A program made the translations under genes and the position numbers. Positions 55,595 through 63,074 of a stretch of DNA of 64,000 nucleotides are shown piece by piece. The notes below the pieces were generated by a model. It was not told where the DNA came from and made no database searches. It worked only from the letters and a program-made list of their open reading frames with translations. The DNA lies in the NCBI RefSeq assembly GCF_900129455.1, contig NZ_FQVU01000003.1, positions 372,001 through 436,000 of the forward strand, in the 5' to 3' direction. The stretch comes from Jatrophihabitans endophyticus. GTDB lineage: Bacteria > Actinomycetota > Actinomycetes > Mycobacteriales > Jatrophihabitantaceae. The stretch's first letter is position 1, and each line of letters starts with the position of its first letter.

Positions 55595-56275
55595 GTGACC
55601 GGGCCCGCCGGCGGCCCGCCGGACCTCCCGGACCTCCCGGACCTCCCGGACCTCCCGGACCTCCCGGACCTCCCGGACCCGCCGGCGCACGGCGCGCGCG
55701 AGCGCGTGCTGGCCGCCGCCGTCGATCTGTTCGCCGAGCAGGGCTACGACGGCACGAGCGTGGCGCAGGTGCTGGCCCGGGCCGGGGTCGCGAAGGGCGG
55801 TTTCTACCACCACTTCGCGAGCAAGGAGGCGTTGCTGTACGAGGTGTACGGCGATCTCATCGAGCGCCAGCTCGCGAGCATGGCCGAGATCCTCGCCCGC
55901 GGCGCCAGCCCGGCGCTCACGCTGCGCGCGCTGATCGACGACCTGGTCACCTCGACGGCCGCGAACGCCCGCCCCGCGCTCGTCTTCTGGCGCGAGCAGC
56001 ACAAGCTCGGGGGCGAGCGCACCGCGCAGTACCGCCGGCAGCGCCGTCGCTACCACGACACCGTGCGCCGGCTCGTCCGTGACGGCCAGGCCAGCGGCGA
56101 CTTCACGACCGTCGCCTCGGCCGACACCGTCACCTACACCATCTTCGGCGTCATCAACGAGATGCCGCTGTGGTTCCGCGCCGGGGGGACGCTCCGCCCG
56201 GCGCAGTTCGCGGCCGAGCTCGCGGACCTCGTCCTCGCCGCGCTCACGCCGACCGAAGGGAAGCACCGGCCATGA
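55595..56275 (+). CDS. TetR/AcrR regulator with an Asp-Leu-Pro repeat tail
   Basis: A 226-residue TetR regulator. Residues about 10-28 are (Asp-Leu-Pro)6, encoded by a 9-base tandem repeat. The helix-turn-helix follows at residues 35-80 with RERVLAAAVDLFAEQGYDGTSV and GGFYHHFASKEALL. The ligand domain has DLVTSTAANARPALVFWREQH, like regulators of acyl-CoA metabolism. The GTG start has no clear ribosome site, but no better start exists before the DNA-binding domain. It sits inside the operon and probably controls it through the operator at 53218. The stop overlaps the next start as ATGA. Confidence 0.85.
   Translation: MTGPAGGPPDLPDLPDLPDLPDLPDLPDPPAHGARERVLAAAVDLFAEQGYDGTSVAQVLARAGVAKGGFYHHFASKEALLYEVYGDLIERQLASMAEILARGASPALTLRALIDDLVTSTAANARPALVFWREQHKLGGERTAQYRRQRRRYHDTVRRLVRDGQASGDFTTVASADTVTYTIFGVINEMPLWFRAGGTLRPAQFAAELADLVLAALTPTEGKHRP
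55621..55674 (+). repeat. Six perfect 9-bp tandem repeats in a TetR gene
   Basis: Six perfect copies of GGACCTCCC, followed by one degenerate copy (GGACCCGCC), encode the Asp-Leu-Pro tract. Changes in copy number keep the reading frame, so the tract can vary without destroying the regulator. Confidence 0.9.
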
Positions 56276-57237
56276 CCCGATGGGGGCTCACCGTCCCGCT
56301 GCCGGGGGTGTCACTGCCCGACCACGCCGACATCGTCCGCGCCCTGCCCGACCTGGGGTACACCGACCTCTGGTCGGCCGAGACGAACGGCACCGACGCC
56401 TTCACGCCGCTCGCCCTGGCCGCCTCGTGGGAGCCGACGCTGCGTCTCGGCACCGCGATCGTGCCCGCCTTCACCCGCGGGCCCGCGCTGATCGCGATGT
56501 CGGCGTCGTCGCTGGCCCAGGCCGCGCCGGGGCGTTTCGTGCTCGGCCTCGGCGCGTCGAGTCCCGCGATCGTCGAGAAGTGGAACGGCCTCGCGTTCGA
56601 CCAGCCGTTCCGCCGAACCCGCGACGTGCTGCGGGCGGTGCGGACGGCACTCGCCGGGGAGCGGGTCGACGGCGAGTTCGACACCTTCAGCGTCAGCCGG
56701 TTCAAGCTCGACGGGCCGCCGGCCGAGCCGCCGCCCATCGTGCTGGCGGCACTTCGCGCGCAAATGCTCAAACTCGCGGGACGCGAGGCGGACGGTGCGA
56801 TCCTGAACTGGCTGGCGTCCTACGACGTCGCGCAGTGCCTCGCCGAGGTCGCGAACCCCGACGCCGAGGTCGTGGCCCGCATCTTCGTCTGCCCGACCGA
56901 GGACGTCGAATACGCGCGCAACGTGGGCCGGTTCATGATCTCCAGCTACCTCACGGTGCCCGCGTACGCGGCGTTCCACGACTGGCTCGGACGCGGGGAG
57001 GTGCTGCGTCCCATGCACGAGGCGTGGGCGGCCGGCGACCGCAAGGCGGCGCTCGCGGCGGTGCCCGACGACGTGGTCGACGACCTGGTTCTTCACGGCA
57101 GCCCGGAGTCGTGCCGCGACCAGGTGCAGGCCTACGCCGCGGCCGGCGTCACGACCCCGGTGCTGGCGCTCGTCCCGACCCCGGACGGGCCGCCCACCCT
57201 GGAGCTGCTGCGCCGACTCGCACCCGAGGGGGCCTGA
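56272..57237 (+). CDS. LLM-class F420-dependent oxidoreductase
   Basis: A 321-residue luciferase-like TIM barrel. It begins RWGLTVPLPGVSLPDHADIVRALPDLGYTDLWSAET, the usual start of F420-dependent LLM proteins, and has LRLGTAIVPAFTRGPALIAMSASSLAQ, the substrate/F420 loop RFVLGLGASSPAIVEKWNG and SPESCRDQVQAYAAAGV near the end. It probably oxidises or reduces an intermediate of the operon's substrate. ATG overlaps the TetR stop, and its stop overlaps the next ATG. The exact reaction is not known. Confidence 0.88.
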   Translation: MTRWGLTVPLPGVSLPDHADIVRALPDLGYTDLWSAETNGTDAFTPLALAASWEPTLRLGTAIVPAFTRGPALIAMSASSLAQAAPGRFVLGLGASSPAIVEKWNGLAFDQPFRRTRDVLRAVRTALAGERVDGEFDTFSVSRFKLDGPPAEPPPIVLAALRAQMLKLAGREADGAILNWLASYDVAQCLAEVANPDAEVVARIFVCPTEDVEYARNVGRFMISSYLTVPAYAAFHDWLGRGEVLRPMHEAWAAGDRKAALAAVPDDVVDDLVLHGSPESCRDQVQAYAAAGVTTPVLALVPTPDGPPTLELLRRLAPEGA

Positions 57238-58034
57238 TGGAGATCCACGACGCGGTCGTCGTCGTCACCGGCGGCGCGAGCGGGATCGGCGCCGCCCTCG
57301 CACGCCGCTTCCACGGCGACGGTGCGCGTCACGTGGTCGTCGTCGACCGGGACGCGGACGGCGCGCGGGCCGTCGCGGCCGAGGTGGGCGGCGTCGCCGA
57401 GCAGGTGGACGTCGCCGACGCCGACGCCGTCGCGGCGCTGGTGACACGCACGCTGGATCGCGAGGGCCGCATCGACCTGTTCTGCTCCAACGCCGGTCGC
57501 ACCACCGGCGTGGGGGTCGCCTCGCCGGAGCTGTGGCAGGCCGCGTGGGACCTCAACGTCATGGCGCACGTGCACGCCGCGCGAGCGGTGCTGCCCGCGA
57601 TGCTCGAGCGCGGCCGGGGCCACCTGCTGCAGACCGCGTCGGCGGCGGGGCTGCTCACCTCGCCCGGCGACGCGCCGTACGCCGTGACCAAGCACGGCGC
57701 GGTGGCGTTCGCGGAGTGGCTCGCGGTGACCTACGGCGACCGCGGGATCGGCGTCAGCGTGCTCTGCCCGATGGGCGTGTCGACACCGTTGCTCATGGAC
57801 CCGCTCGCCGCGGGCGAGGCCGGCGCGCAGGCGGTCGCAGCGTCGGGTGACATCGTGAGCGCCGAGCACGTCGCCGACGTGGTGGCCGCGGGGCTCGCGG
57901 GGGACAGGTTCCTGCTCCTGCCGCATCCCGAGGTCGGTACGTTCTGGGCGCAGAAGGCGTCGAGCCCCGACCGCTGGCTCGCCGGTGTACGCCGGCTCGT
58001 CTCGACCGACCGATCGGACAACGAGGAAAGGTAG
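57237..58034 (+). CDS. Short-chain dehydrogenase/reductase
   Basis: A 265-residue classical SDR. The cofactor motif is VTGGASGIGAAL, acidic VVVVDRDADG suggests NAD+, CSNAG replaces NNAG, and the catalytic set is Ser in LQTASAAG and YAVTK. The C-terminal region has WLAGVRRLVSTDR. It probably oxidises a 3-hydroxy or alcohol intermediate of the operon. The start overlaps the LLM stop by one base (TGATG). Confidence 0.88.
   Translation: MEIHDAVVVVTGGASGIGAALARRFHGDGARHVVVVDRDADGARAVAAEVGGVAEQVDVADADAVAALVTRTLDREGRIDLFCSNAGRTTGVGVASPELWQAAWDLNVMAHVHAARAVLPAMLERGRGHLLQTASAAGLLTSPGDAPYAVTKHGAVAFAEWLAVTYGDRGIGVSVLCPMGVSTPLLMDPLAAGEAGAQAVAASGDIVSAEHVADVVAAGLAGDRFLLLPHPEVGTFWAQKASSPDRWLAGVRRLVSTDRSDNEER
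58004..58019. promoter_or_regulatory. Near copy of the 53218 operator before fabG
   Basis: GACCGACCGATCGGAC matches 14 of 16 core bases of the operator at 53218. It lies at the end of the SDR gene, 22 bases before the fabG ATG, and may allow separate control of fabG by the same TetR. Confidence 0.35.
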
Positions 58035-58040
58035 TTCGTC

Positions 58041-58805
58041 ATGGCAGGAGTTCAGGACCGCGTCGCGCTCGTCACCGGCGGCGCGCAGGGCATCGGTGCC
58101 GGCATCGCCGCGCGGCTCGCCGCCGACGGCGCCAAGGTCGCGGTGCTCGACCTCAATCAAGCGGCCGCGCAGGCCACCGTCGACCAGATCACCGGCATCG
58201 GCGGCACCGCGATCGCGCTGGGCGCCGACGTGTCCGACGGCGAGCAGGTGCAGGCGGCCGTGGACCAGGTCGCAGCCGAGCTGGGCGGCCTGCACATCCT
58301 GGTCAACAACGCCGGCGTGCTGCGCGACAACCTGCTGTTCAAGATGAGCGAGGACGACTGGACGACGGTGATGAACGTCCACCTGCGCGGTGCCTTCCTC
58401 TGCAGCAAGGCGGCCCAGAAGCACATGGTGGACGCCAAGTACGGCCGCATCATCTCGATGTCCTCGACCTCGGCGACCGGCAACCGCGGCCAGGCGAACT
58501 ACTCGACGGCCAAGATGGGCCTGCAGGGCCTGACGAAGACGCTCGCGATCGAGCTCGGCCCGTTCGGCATCACCGCCAACGCCATCGCGCCCGGCTTCAT
58601 CGAGACCGCGATGACCAAGGCGACGGCCGAGCGCATCGGCATCACGATCGAGCAGATGCGCGAGGCGAACGCGAAGAACAACCCGGTGCGTCGCGGCGGC
58701 GTCCCCGCCGACATCGCCAACGCCGCCGCGTTCTTCGCCGGCGAGGAGAGCGGCTACGTCACCGGCCAGGTGCTCTACGTCGACGGCGGCAGCGAACTGG
58801 TGTAG
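58041..58805 (+). CDS. FabG-type 3-oxoacyl reductase / 3-hydroxyacyl dehydrogenase
   Basis: A 254-residue SDR with the FabG pattern: VTGGAQGIGAGIA, VDD-like LGADVSDGE, LVNNAGVLRD, the catalytic Ser in SMSSTSA, YSTAK and the C-terminal GYVTGQVLYVDGG. The sequence NAIAPGFIETAMT is typical. In an acyl-CoA operon it more likely works on 3-hydroxyacyl-CoA than in fatty-acid synthesis. GAGGAAAGG lies upstream of the ATG. It is the last gene of the operon. Confidence 0.9.
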   Translation: MAGVQDRVALVTGGAQGIGAGIAARLAADGAKVAVLDLNQAAAQATVDQITGIGGTAIALGADVSDGEQVQAAVDQVAAELGGLHILVNNAGVLRDNLLFKMSEDDWTTVMNVHLRGAFLCSKAAQKHMVDAKYGRIISMSSTSATGNRGQANYSTAKMGLQGLTKTLAIELGPFGITANAIAPGFIETAMTKATAERIGITIEQMREANAKNNPVRRGGVPADIANAAAFFAGEESGYVTGQVLYVDGGSELV

Positions 58806-58813
58806 GTGAGCCG

Positions 58814-58863
58814 CGCCGGATCGCTCAGGCGACAGCGTCGGCTGAGAGCTGAGCGATCCGGCG
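58814..58863. terminator. Hairpin between fabG and the SGNH hydrolase gene
   Basis: CGCCGGATCGCTCAG (58814-58828) is the perfect inverse of 58849-58863, with a 20-base loop. It lies between convergent stops and would serve both. Confidence 0.65.
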
Positions 58864-58892
58864 ACGACATCAGCGAAGTGCCGGGGAGGCGG

Positions 58893-59684
58893 TCACGCCG
58901 CGGCGGCGAAGGTGGGGTAGTAGGCGCTGCGGTGGCCGTCCTCGGTCGGGTGGTAGGAGATGCCGAAGTCGGCGAAGTTGACCGAGTGCAGCCAGCGGTT
59001 GTCGTCGCAGATCTCGTGGCCGGCGAACGCGGGCCGGACGTCGGCGAACGTCGCGCCCGCCCGCGACGCCGCACCGGACAGCACCGTGGAGAGCACGTCG
59101 ATGCCCTCGTCGATCTTCGTCCGCTTGGTCTGGCTCAGCCCGACGCAGTCGGCGTCGAGGTCGTAGAAGTCCGGGTAGTTCAGCACGACGAGCTCGGCGT
59201 CCGGCGAGCGGTCGCGGATCTGGGCGAACAGGCTGTCGAGCTTGCCGGACAGCGCGCTGCGGGCGTCGGCCTCGGCGGCGTCGATCTCGCTGACGCAGGT
59301 GTCGTCGCTCTTGAGGTTGCAGTCCTTCATCACCCCGGCGAAGTCCTCGTCGTTGCCGCCGATGGTGATGCTGACCAGCGTCGTCGTCGCCGACAGCGCC
59401 GAGAGCTGGTCGGCGACGACGTCGGCGGTGGTCGCGCCGGAGCAGGCCACCGAGGTGTACGAGGCGGGGGAGTGCGCGTCGGCCCACACCTGGCTGTAGG
59501 CGTTCGTGCTGCGGTCGCAGGAACCGGAGCTGTCGACGTAGTCGCCGGCGCCGACGCCGGAGGAGTAGGAGTCGCCGAGCGCGACGTAGTGCACCGCGGC
59601 CGCCGCGGCCACCGGGGAGGCGAGGGCGAGGACGGCGCCGAGCGCGGCGACGAGGGTGGCGAACAGGACGGGGATGCGGCGCAC
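58893..59684 (-). CDS. Secreted SGNH/GDSL hydrolase
   Basis: A 263-residue exported esterase or lipase. Residues 1-28 form a signal peptide (VRRIPVLFATLVAALGAVLAL, cut near the ASPVAAAAA stretch). Catalytic blocks are the Ser in ALGDSYSSGVGAGDY, Gly-Asn in ITIGGNDEDF and Asp-His in SYHPTEDGHRSAYY. Three Cys pairs (SCDRS, VACSG, KDCN/DTCV, ADCVG, HEICDD) match the disulfide pattern of Streptomyces-type GDSL lipases. GGAGG lies six bases before the GTG at 59684; a longer in-frame reading from 59765 has no ribosome site. Confidence 0.9.
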   Translation of the reverse strand: MRRIPVLFATLVAALGAVLALASPVAAAAAVHYVALGDSYSSGVGAGDYVDSSGSCDRSTNAYSQVWADAHSPASYTSVACSGATTADVVADQLSALSATTTLVSITIGGNDEDFAGVMKDCNLKSDDTCVSEIDAAEADARSALSGKLDSLFAQIRDRSPDAELVVLNYPDFYDLDADCVGLSQTKRTKIDEGIDVLSTVLSGAASRAGATFADVRPAFAGHEICDDNRWLHSVNFADFGISYHPTEDGHRSAYYPTFAAAA

Positions 59685-59848
59685 GGCGACCTCCACTGGG
59701 GAACCGGTGTGTCCGGTTTGCGATTTCCGTCCGGGATGTTCTATCGCGAGACCACTGGTCCGCACCAGTCATCCGCGGTGGCCACTTGTGGACGGCCCGC
59801 GAGCCGCAGCGGACTCGGTGCGCGGCGCGGGGCACGTACGCTGGGCGC

Positions 59849-61390
59849 GTGTTCGACACGCTCTCCGACCGGCTCTCCGGCGTCTTCACCAACCTGCGCG
59901 GCAAGGGACGACTGTCCGACGCCGACATCGACGCCACCGCGCGCGAGATCCGCATCGCCCTGCTCGAGGCCGACGTCGCGCTCCCGGTCGTCCGGCAGTT
60001 CATCGCCCGGATCAAGGAGCGCGCGGGCGGCGCCGAGGTCTCCAAGGCGCTGAACCCGGCGCAGCAGGTCATCAAGATCGTCAACGAGGAGCTCGTGGCG
60101 ATCCTCGGCGGCGAGACCCGCCGGCTGCAGTACGCGAAGCAGCCGCCGACGGTGATCATGCTCGCCGGCCTGCAGGGCGCCGGCAAGACGACGCTCGCCG
60201 GCAAGCTGGCCCGCTGGCTGCGCGACCAGGGCCACACGCCGCTGCTCGTGGCCTGCGACCTGCAGCGCCCGAACGCGGTCAACCAGCTGCAGGTGGTCGG
60301 TGAGCGCGCCGGCGTGCAGACCTACGCCCCCGAACCGGGCAACGGAGTGGGGGACCCGGTACGGGTGGCGCGGGACTCGATCGACTTCGCCCGCCGCGCG
60401 CAGCACGACATGGTCGTCGTCGACACCGCCGGCCGCCTGGGCATCGACGCCGAGATGATGCAGCAGGCGGCCGACATCCGCGCCGCGGTCGACCCGCAGG
60501 AGGTCCTGTTCGTCGTCGACGCCATGGTGGGCCAGGACGCGGTCAACACCGCCCAGGCCTTCCAGGACGGTGTCGGCTTCACTGGCGTCGTGCTGACCAA
60601 GCTCGACGGCGACGCCCGCGGTGGTGCGGCGCTGAGCGTCCGCGAGGTCACCGGGCAGCCCATCATGTTCGCCTCGAACGGTGAGAAGCTCGAGGACTTC
60701 GACGTCTTCCATCCCGATCGGATGGCCTCGCGCATCCTCGGCATGGGCGACATGCTGACCCTGATCGAGCAGGCCGAGCGCCACTTCGACCAGGACGAGG
60801 CCGAGCGGATGGCGGCCAAGCTGACCGCCGGCAACCAGTTCACCCTCGAGGACTTCCTGGACCAGCTGCAGGCGATCCGCCGGATGGGCCCCATCGGCAA
60901 CCTGCTCGGCATGATGCCGGGCATGGGGCAGATGAAGGACGCCCTGGCGCAGGTCGACGACAAGGACCTCGACCGCACCGCGGCGATCATCCGTGGCATG
61001 ACGCCGGCGGAGCGGGAGAACCCCAAGATCATCAACGGCTCGCGGCGACTGCGCATCGCCACCGGCTCGGGCGTGAAGGTCAGCGACGTCAACCAGCTCG
61101 TCGACCGCTTCTTCGAGGCCCGCAAGATGATGGGCCAGCTCGGCGGGATGGGGCTGCCGGGCATGCGCAAGCGCAGCGCGACCAAGTCCTCCAAGAACAC
61201 CCGCAAGGGCAAGAAGGGCAAGAAGGGCGGCAGCCGCGGGCCGACGCAGGCCCGGATGCCCGCGGGCTACCCGGGCGGCCTGCCCGGCGGGTTGCCCGGT
61301 GCCGGCCTCGGCGGCGATCAGCTGCCCCCGGGGCTCCCGCCCGGCATGCAGATGCCCGACCTGTCCAAGCTCAAGCTGCCCAAGGAGTAG
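59849..61390 (+). CDS. ffh: Signal recognition particle protein Ffh
   Basis: A 513-residue SRP54 GTPase, which brings ribosomes with nascent membrane proteins to FtsY. The N domain is residues 1-85. G motifs are GLQGAGKTTLAGKLARWL, DTAGRLGID, VLTKLDGDARGG, and the M domain (about residues 300-440) carries Met-rich NLLGMMPGMGQMKDAL and the RNA-binding SGVKVSDVNQLVDRFFEARKMM. A Gly/Pro-rich tail follows. TACGCT lies six bases before the GTG, so the mRNA is probably leaderless. The 4.5S RNA gene is not in the window. Confidence 0.96.
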   Translation: MFDTLSDRLSGVFTNLRGKGRLSDADIDATAREIRIALLEADVALPVVRQFIARIKERAGGAEVSKALNPAQQVIKIVNEELVAILGGETRRLQYAKQPPTVIMLAGLQGAGKTTLAGKLARWLRDQGHTPLLVACDLQRPNAVNQLQVVGERAGVQTYAPEPGNGVGDPVRVARDSIDFARRAQHDMVVVDTAGRLGIDAEMMQQAADIRAAVDPQEVLFVVDAMVGQDAVNTAQAFQDGVGFTGVVLTKLDGDARGGAALSVREVTGQPIMFASNGEKLEDFDVFHPDRMASRILGMGDMLTLIEQAERHFDQDEAERMAAKLTAGNQFTLEDFLDQLQAIRRMGPIGNLLGMMPGMGQMKDALAQVDDKDLDRTAAIIRGMTPAERENPKIINGSRRLRIATGSGVKVSDVNQLVDRFFEARKMMGQLGGMGLPGMRKRSATKSSKNTRKGKKGKKGGSRGPTQARMPAGYPGGLPGGLPGAGLGGDQLPPGLPPGMQMPDLSKLKLPKE

Positions 61391-61476
61391 CCGGGAGCGC
61401 CGGGGCGCGCGCCGCCGGCGGCTATCGTGGGCCGACCCTCCTGCCCGACCACCGACGCGAACGGACCCACTCCAGC

Positions 61477-62115
61477 GTGTTGAACATCCACGCCCGCGCC
61501 GCCTTCTCCCGCGCGCTGGTGCCGCTGGCCACCGCTCTCGTCCGCGCCGGCGTCACCCCCGACGTCATCACCGTCGTCGGCACCGTCGGTGCCGTGGCCG
61601 GTGCCCTGGCCCTGCTCGGCACGGGCTGGTTCTTCGTGGGGACGCTGGTCGTCTGGTTCTTCGTCATGCTCGACATGGTCGACGGCGCGGTGGCCCGGGC
61701 CGGGGGCCGTGGCACCGACTTCGGTGCCGTCCTGGACTCCTCGTGCGACCGCATCGCCGACGCGGCCGTGTTCGGCGCCGTCGCCTGGTACTACGCCCAG
61801 CACGGCGAGCGGTGGATGCTGCTCGCCGCGCTGCTGTGCCTGGTGCTGGGGTCGCTGACCAGCTACATCCGGGCGCGCGCCGAGGGGGCAGGCTTCACCT
61901 GCACCGTCGGCATCGCCGAGCGGGCCGAACGGCTGATCGCGGTCCTGGTCGGCACGGGCCTCACCGGCCTCGGCGTCCCCTTCGTCCTCGCCGTCGCGCT
62001 GTGGCTGCTCGTCGCCGCGTCCGCGATCACCGTGGTCCAGCGCTTCGCGACCGTCCGCGAGCAGTCCCGTGCCCGCGCCGCCGCCGTGGAGGCGCCCCGG
62101 CCGGCGGGCTCCTGA
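61477..62115 (+). CDS. pgsA: Phosphatidylinositol phosphate synthase
   Basis: A 212-residue CDP-alcohol phosphatidyltransferase with six membrane segments. The catalytic motif D-x2-D-G-x2-A-R-x8-G-x3-D-x3-D is seen as DMVDGAVARAGGRGTDFGAVLDSSCD. In actinobacteria, the enzyme next to patA and pimA joins CDP-diacylglycerol to inositol-1-phosphate, the first step of phosphatidylinositol and mannoside synthesis. GTG start at 61477; a TTG follows it. Its stop overlaps patA as TGATG. Confidence 0.92.
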   Translation: MLNIHARAAFSRALVPLATALVRAGVTPDVITVVGTVGAVAGALALLGTGWFFVGTLVVWFFVMLDMVDGAVARAGGRGTDFGAVLDSSCDRIADAAVFGAVAWYYAQHGERWMLLAALLCLVLGSLTSYIRARAEGAGFTCTVGIAERAERLIAVLVGTGLTGLGVPFVLAVALWLLVAASAITVVQRFATVREQSRARAAAVEAPRPAGS

Positions 62116-63071
62116 TGCTCGACGGCGTCCGGGAGCGCGCGACCGGACTCGGCTACTCCGCGGGCTGGAGCGTGGTGAAGTCGCTGCCGCGGGGTGTCTC
62201 GGCCCGCGCCTTCCGCGCGGCCGCGGACGCCGCCACCGTCCGCAACGGCGGCGGGGCCCGGCAGCTGCGCAGGAACCTGCGTCGCGTCGTCGGGCCGGCG
62301 ATGTCCGAGCTGCGCATGGACGCGCTGGTCGGCGCCGCGCTGCGCTCCTATTCGCGCTACTGGCTCGAGACGTTCCGGCTGGAGGCGATGGACCACGCCG
62401 CGGTGGCCGAGAGCTTCGACCGCAACAGCCGGGGCCTGGACCTGCTCGACGCCGGGCTCGCCGCGGGCAACGGGGTCGTGGTGGCGCTGTCGCACTCCGG
62501 GAACTGGGACGCCTCGGGGATCTGGTGCATCGAGCGCTACGGGCCGCTCACCACGGTCGCGGAGCGGCTCCGCCCGGCGTCGGTCTTCGATCGCTTCGTC
62601 GCCTACCGCGAGTCGATCGGGATGGAGGTCGTCGCGCTCACCGGCGGGGAGCGCCCGCCCATGGCCGTGCTGTCCGACCGGCTCCGGGACAACGGCGTGG
62701 TGTGCCTGCTGGCCGACCGCGACCTGTCGCACCACGGCATCGAGGTCGACTTCTTCGGCGAGCGCACCCGCATGCCGGCCGGTCCCGCGCTGCTCGCCGC
62801 CACGACCGGTGCCCAGCTGATCGTCGCGCACTCCCGTTTCGTCGGCGACGACGGCTGGGGCCACGACCTGCGCGGCCCCGTCGCGCTGCCGGGGGAGCGG
62901 CTGCGCGACCGGGTCGTCGCGGCGACGCAGACGATGGCCGATCTGTTCGCCGAGGGCATCCGCGGCAAGCCCGAGGACTGGCACATGCTGCAGCGGCTGT
63001 GGCTCGCCGACCTGCCGGCCCGCCCCGCGCCACCGGTCGCCGCCGCGCCGGCCGGGACCACCGGACGGTAG
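62115..63071 (+). CDS. patA: Phosphatidylinositol mannoside acyltransferase
   Basis: A 318-residue LpxL/HtrB-family acyltransferase. The catalytic His-x4-Asp is in ALSHSGNWD, and the conserved CLLADRDLSHHGIEVDFFGE and KPEDWHMLQRLW follow. PatA puts an acyl chain on the first mannose of PIM. The ATG overlaps the pgsA stop, and pimA follows four bases later. The C-terminal ~15 residues are Pro/Ala-rich. Confidence 0.92.
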   Translation: MLDGVRERATGLGYSAGWSVVKSLPRGVSARAFRAAADAATVRNGGGARQLRRNLRRVVGPAMSELRMDALVGAALRSYSRYWLETFRLEAMDHAAVAESFDRNSRGLDLLDAGLAAGNGVVVALSHSGNWDASGIWCIERYGPLTTVAERLRPASVFDRFVAYRESIGMEVVALTGGERPPMAVLSDRLRDNGVVCLLADRDLSHHGIEVDFFGERTRMPAGPALLAATTGAQLIVAHSRFVGDDGWGHDLRGPVALPGERLRDRVVAATQTMADLFAEGIRGKPEDWHMLQRLWLADLPARPAPPVAAAPAGTTGR

Positions 63072-63074
63072 GCG

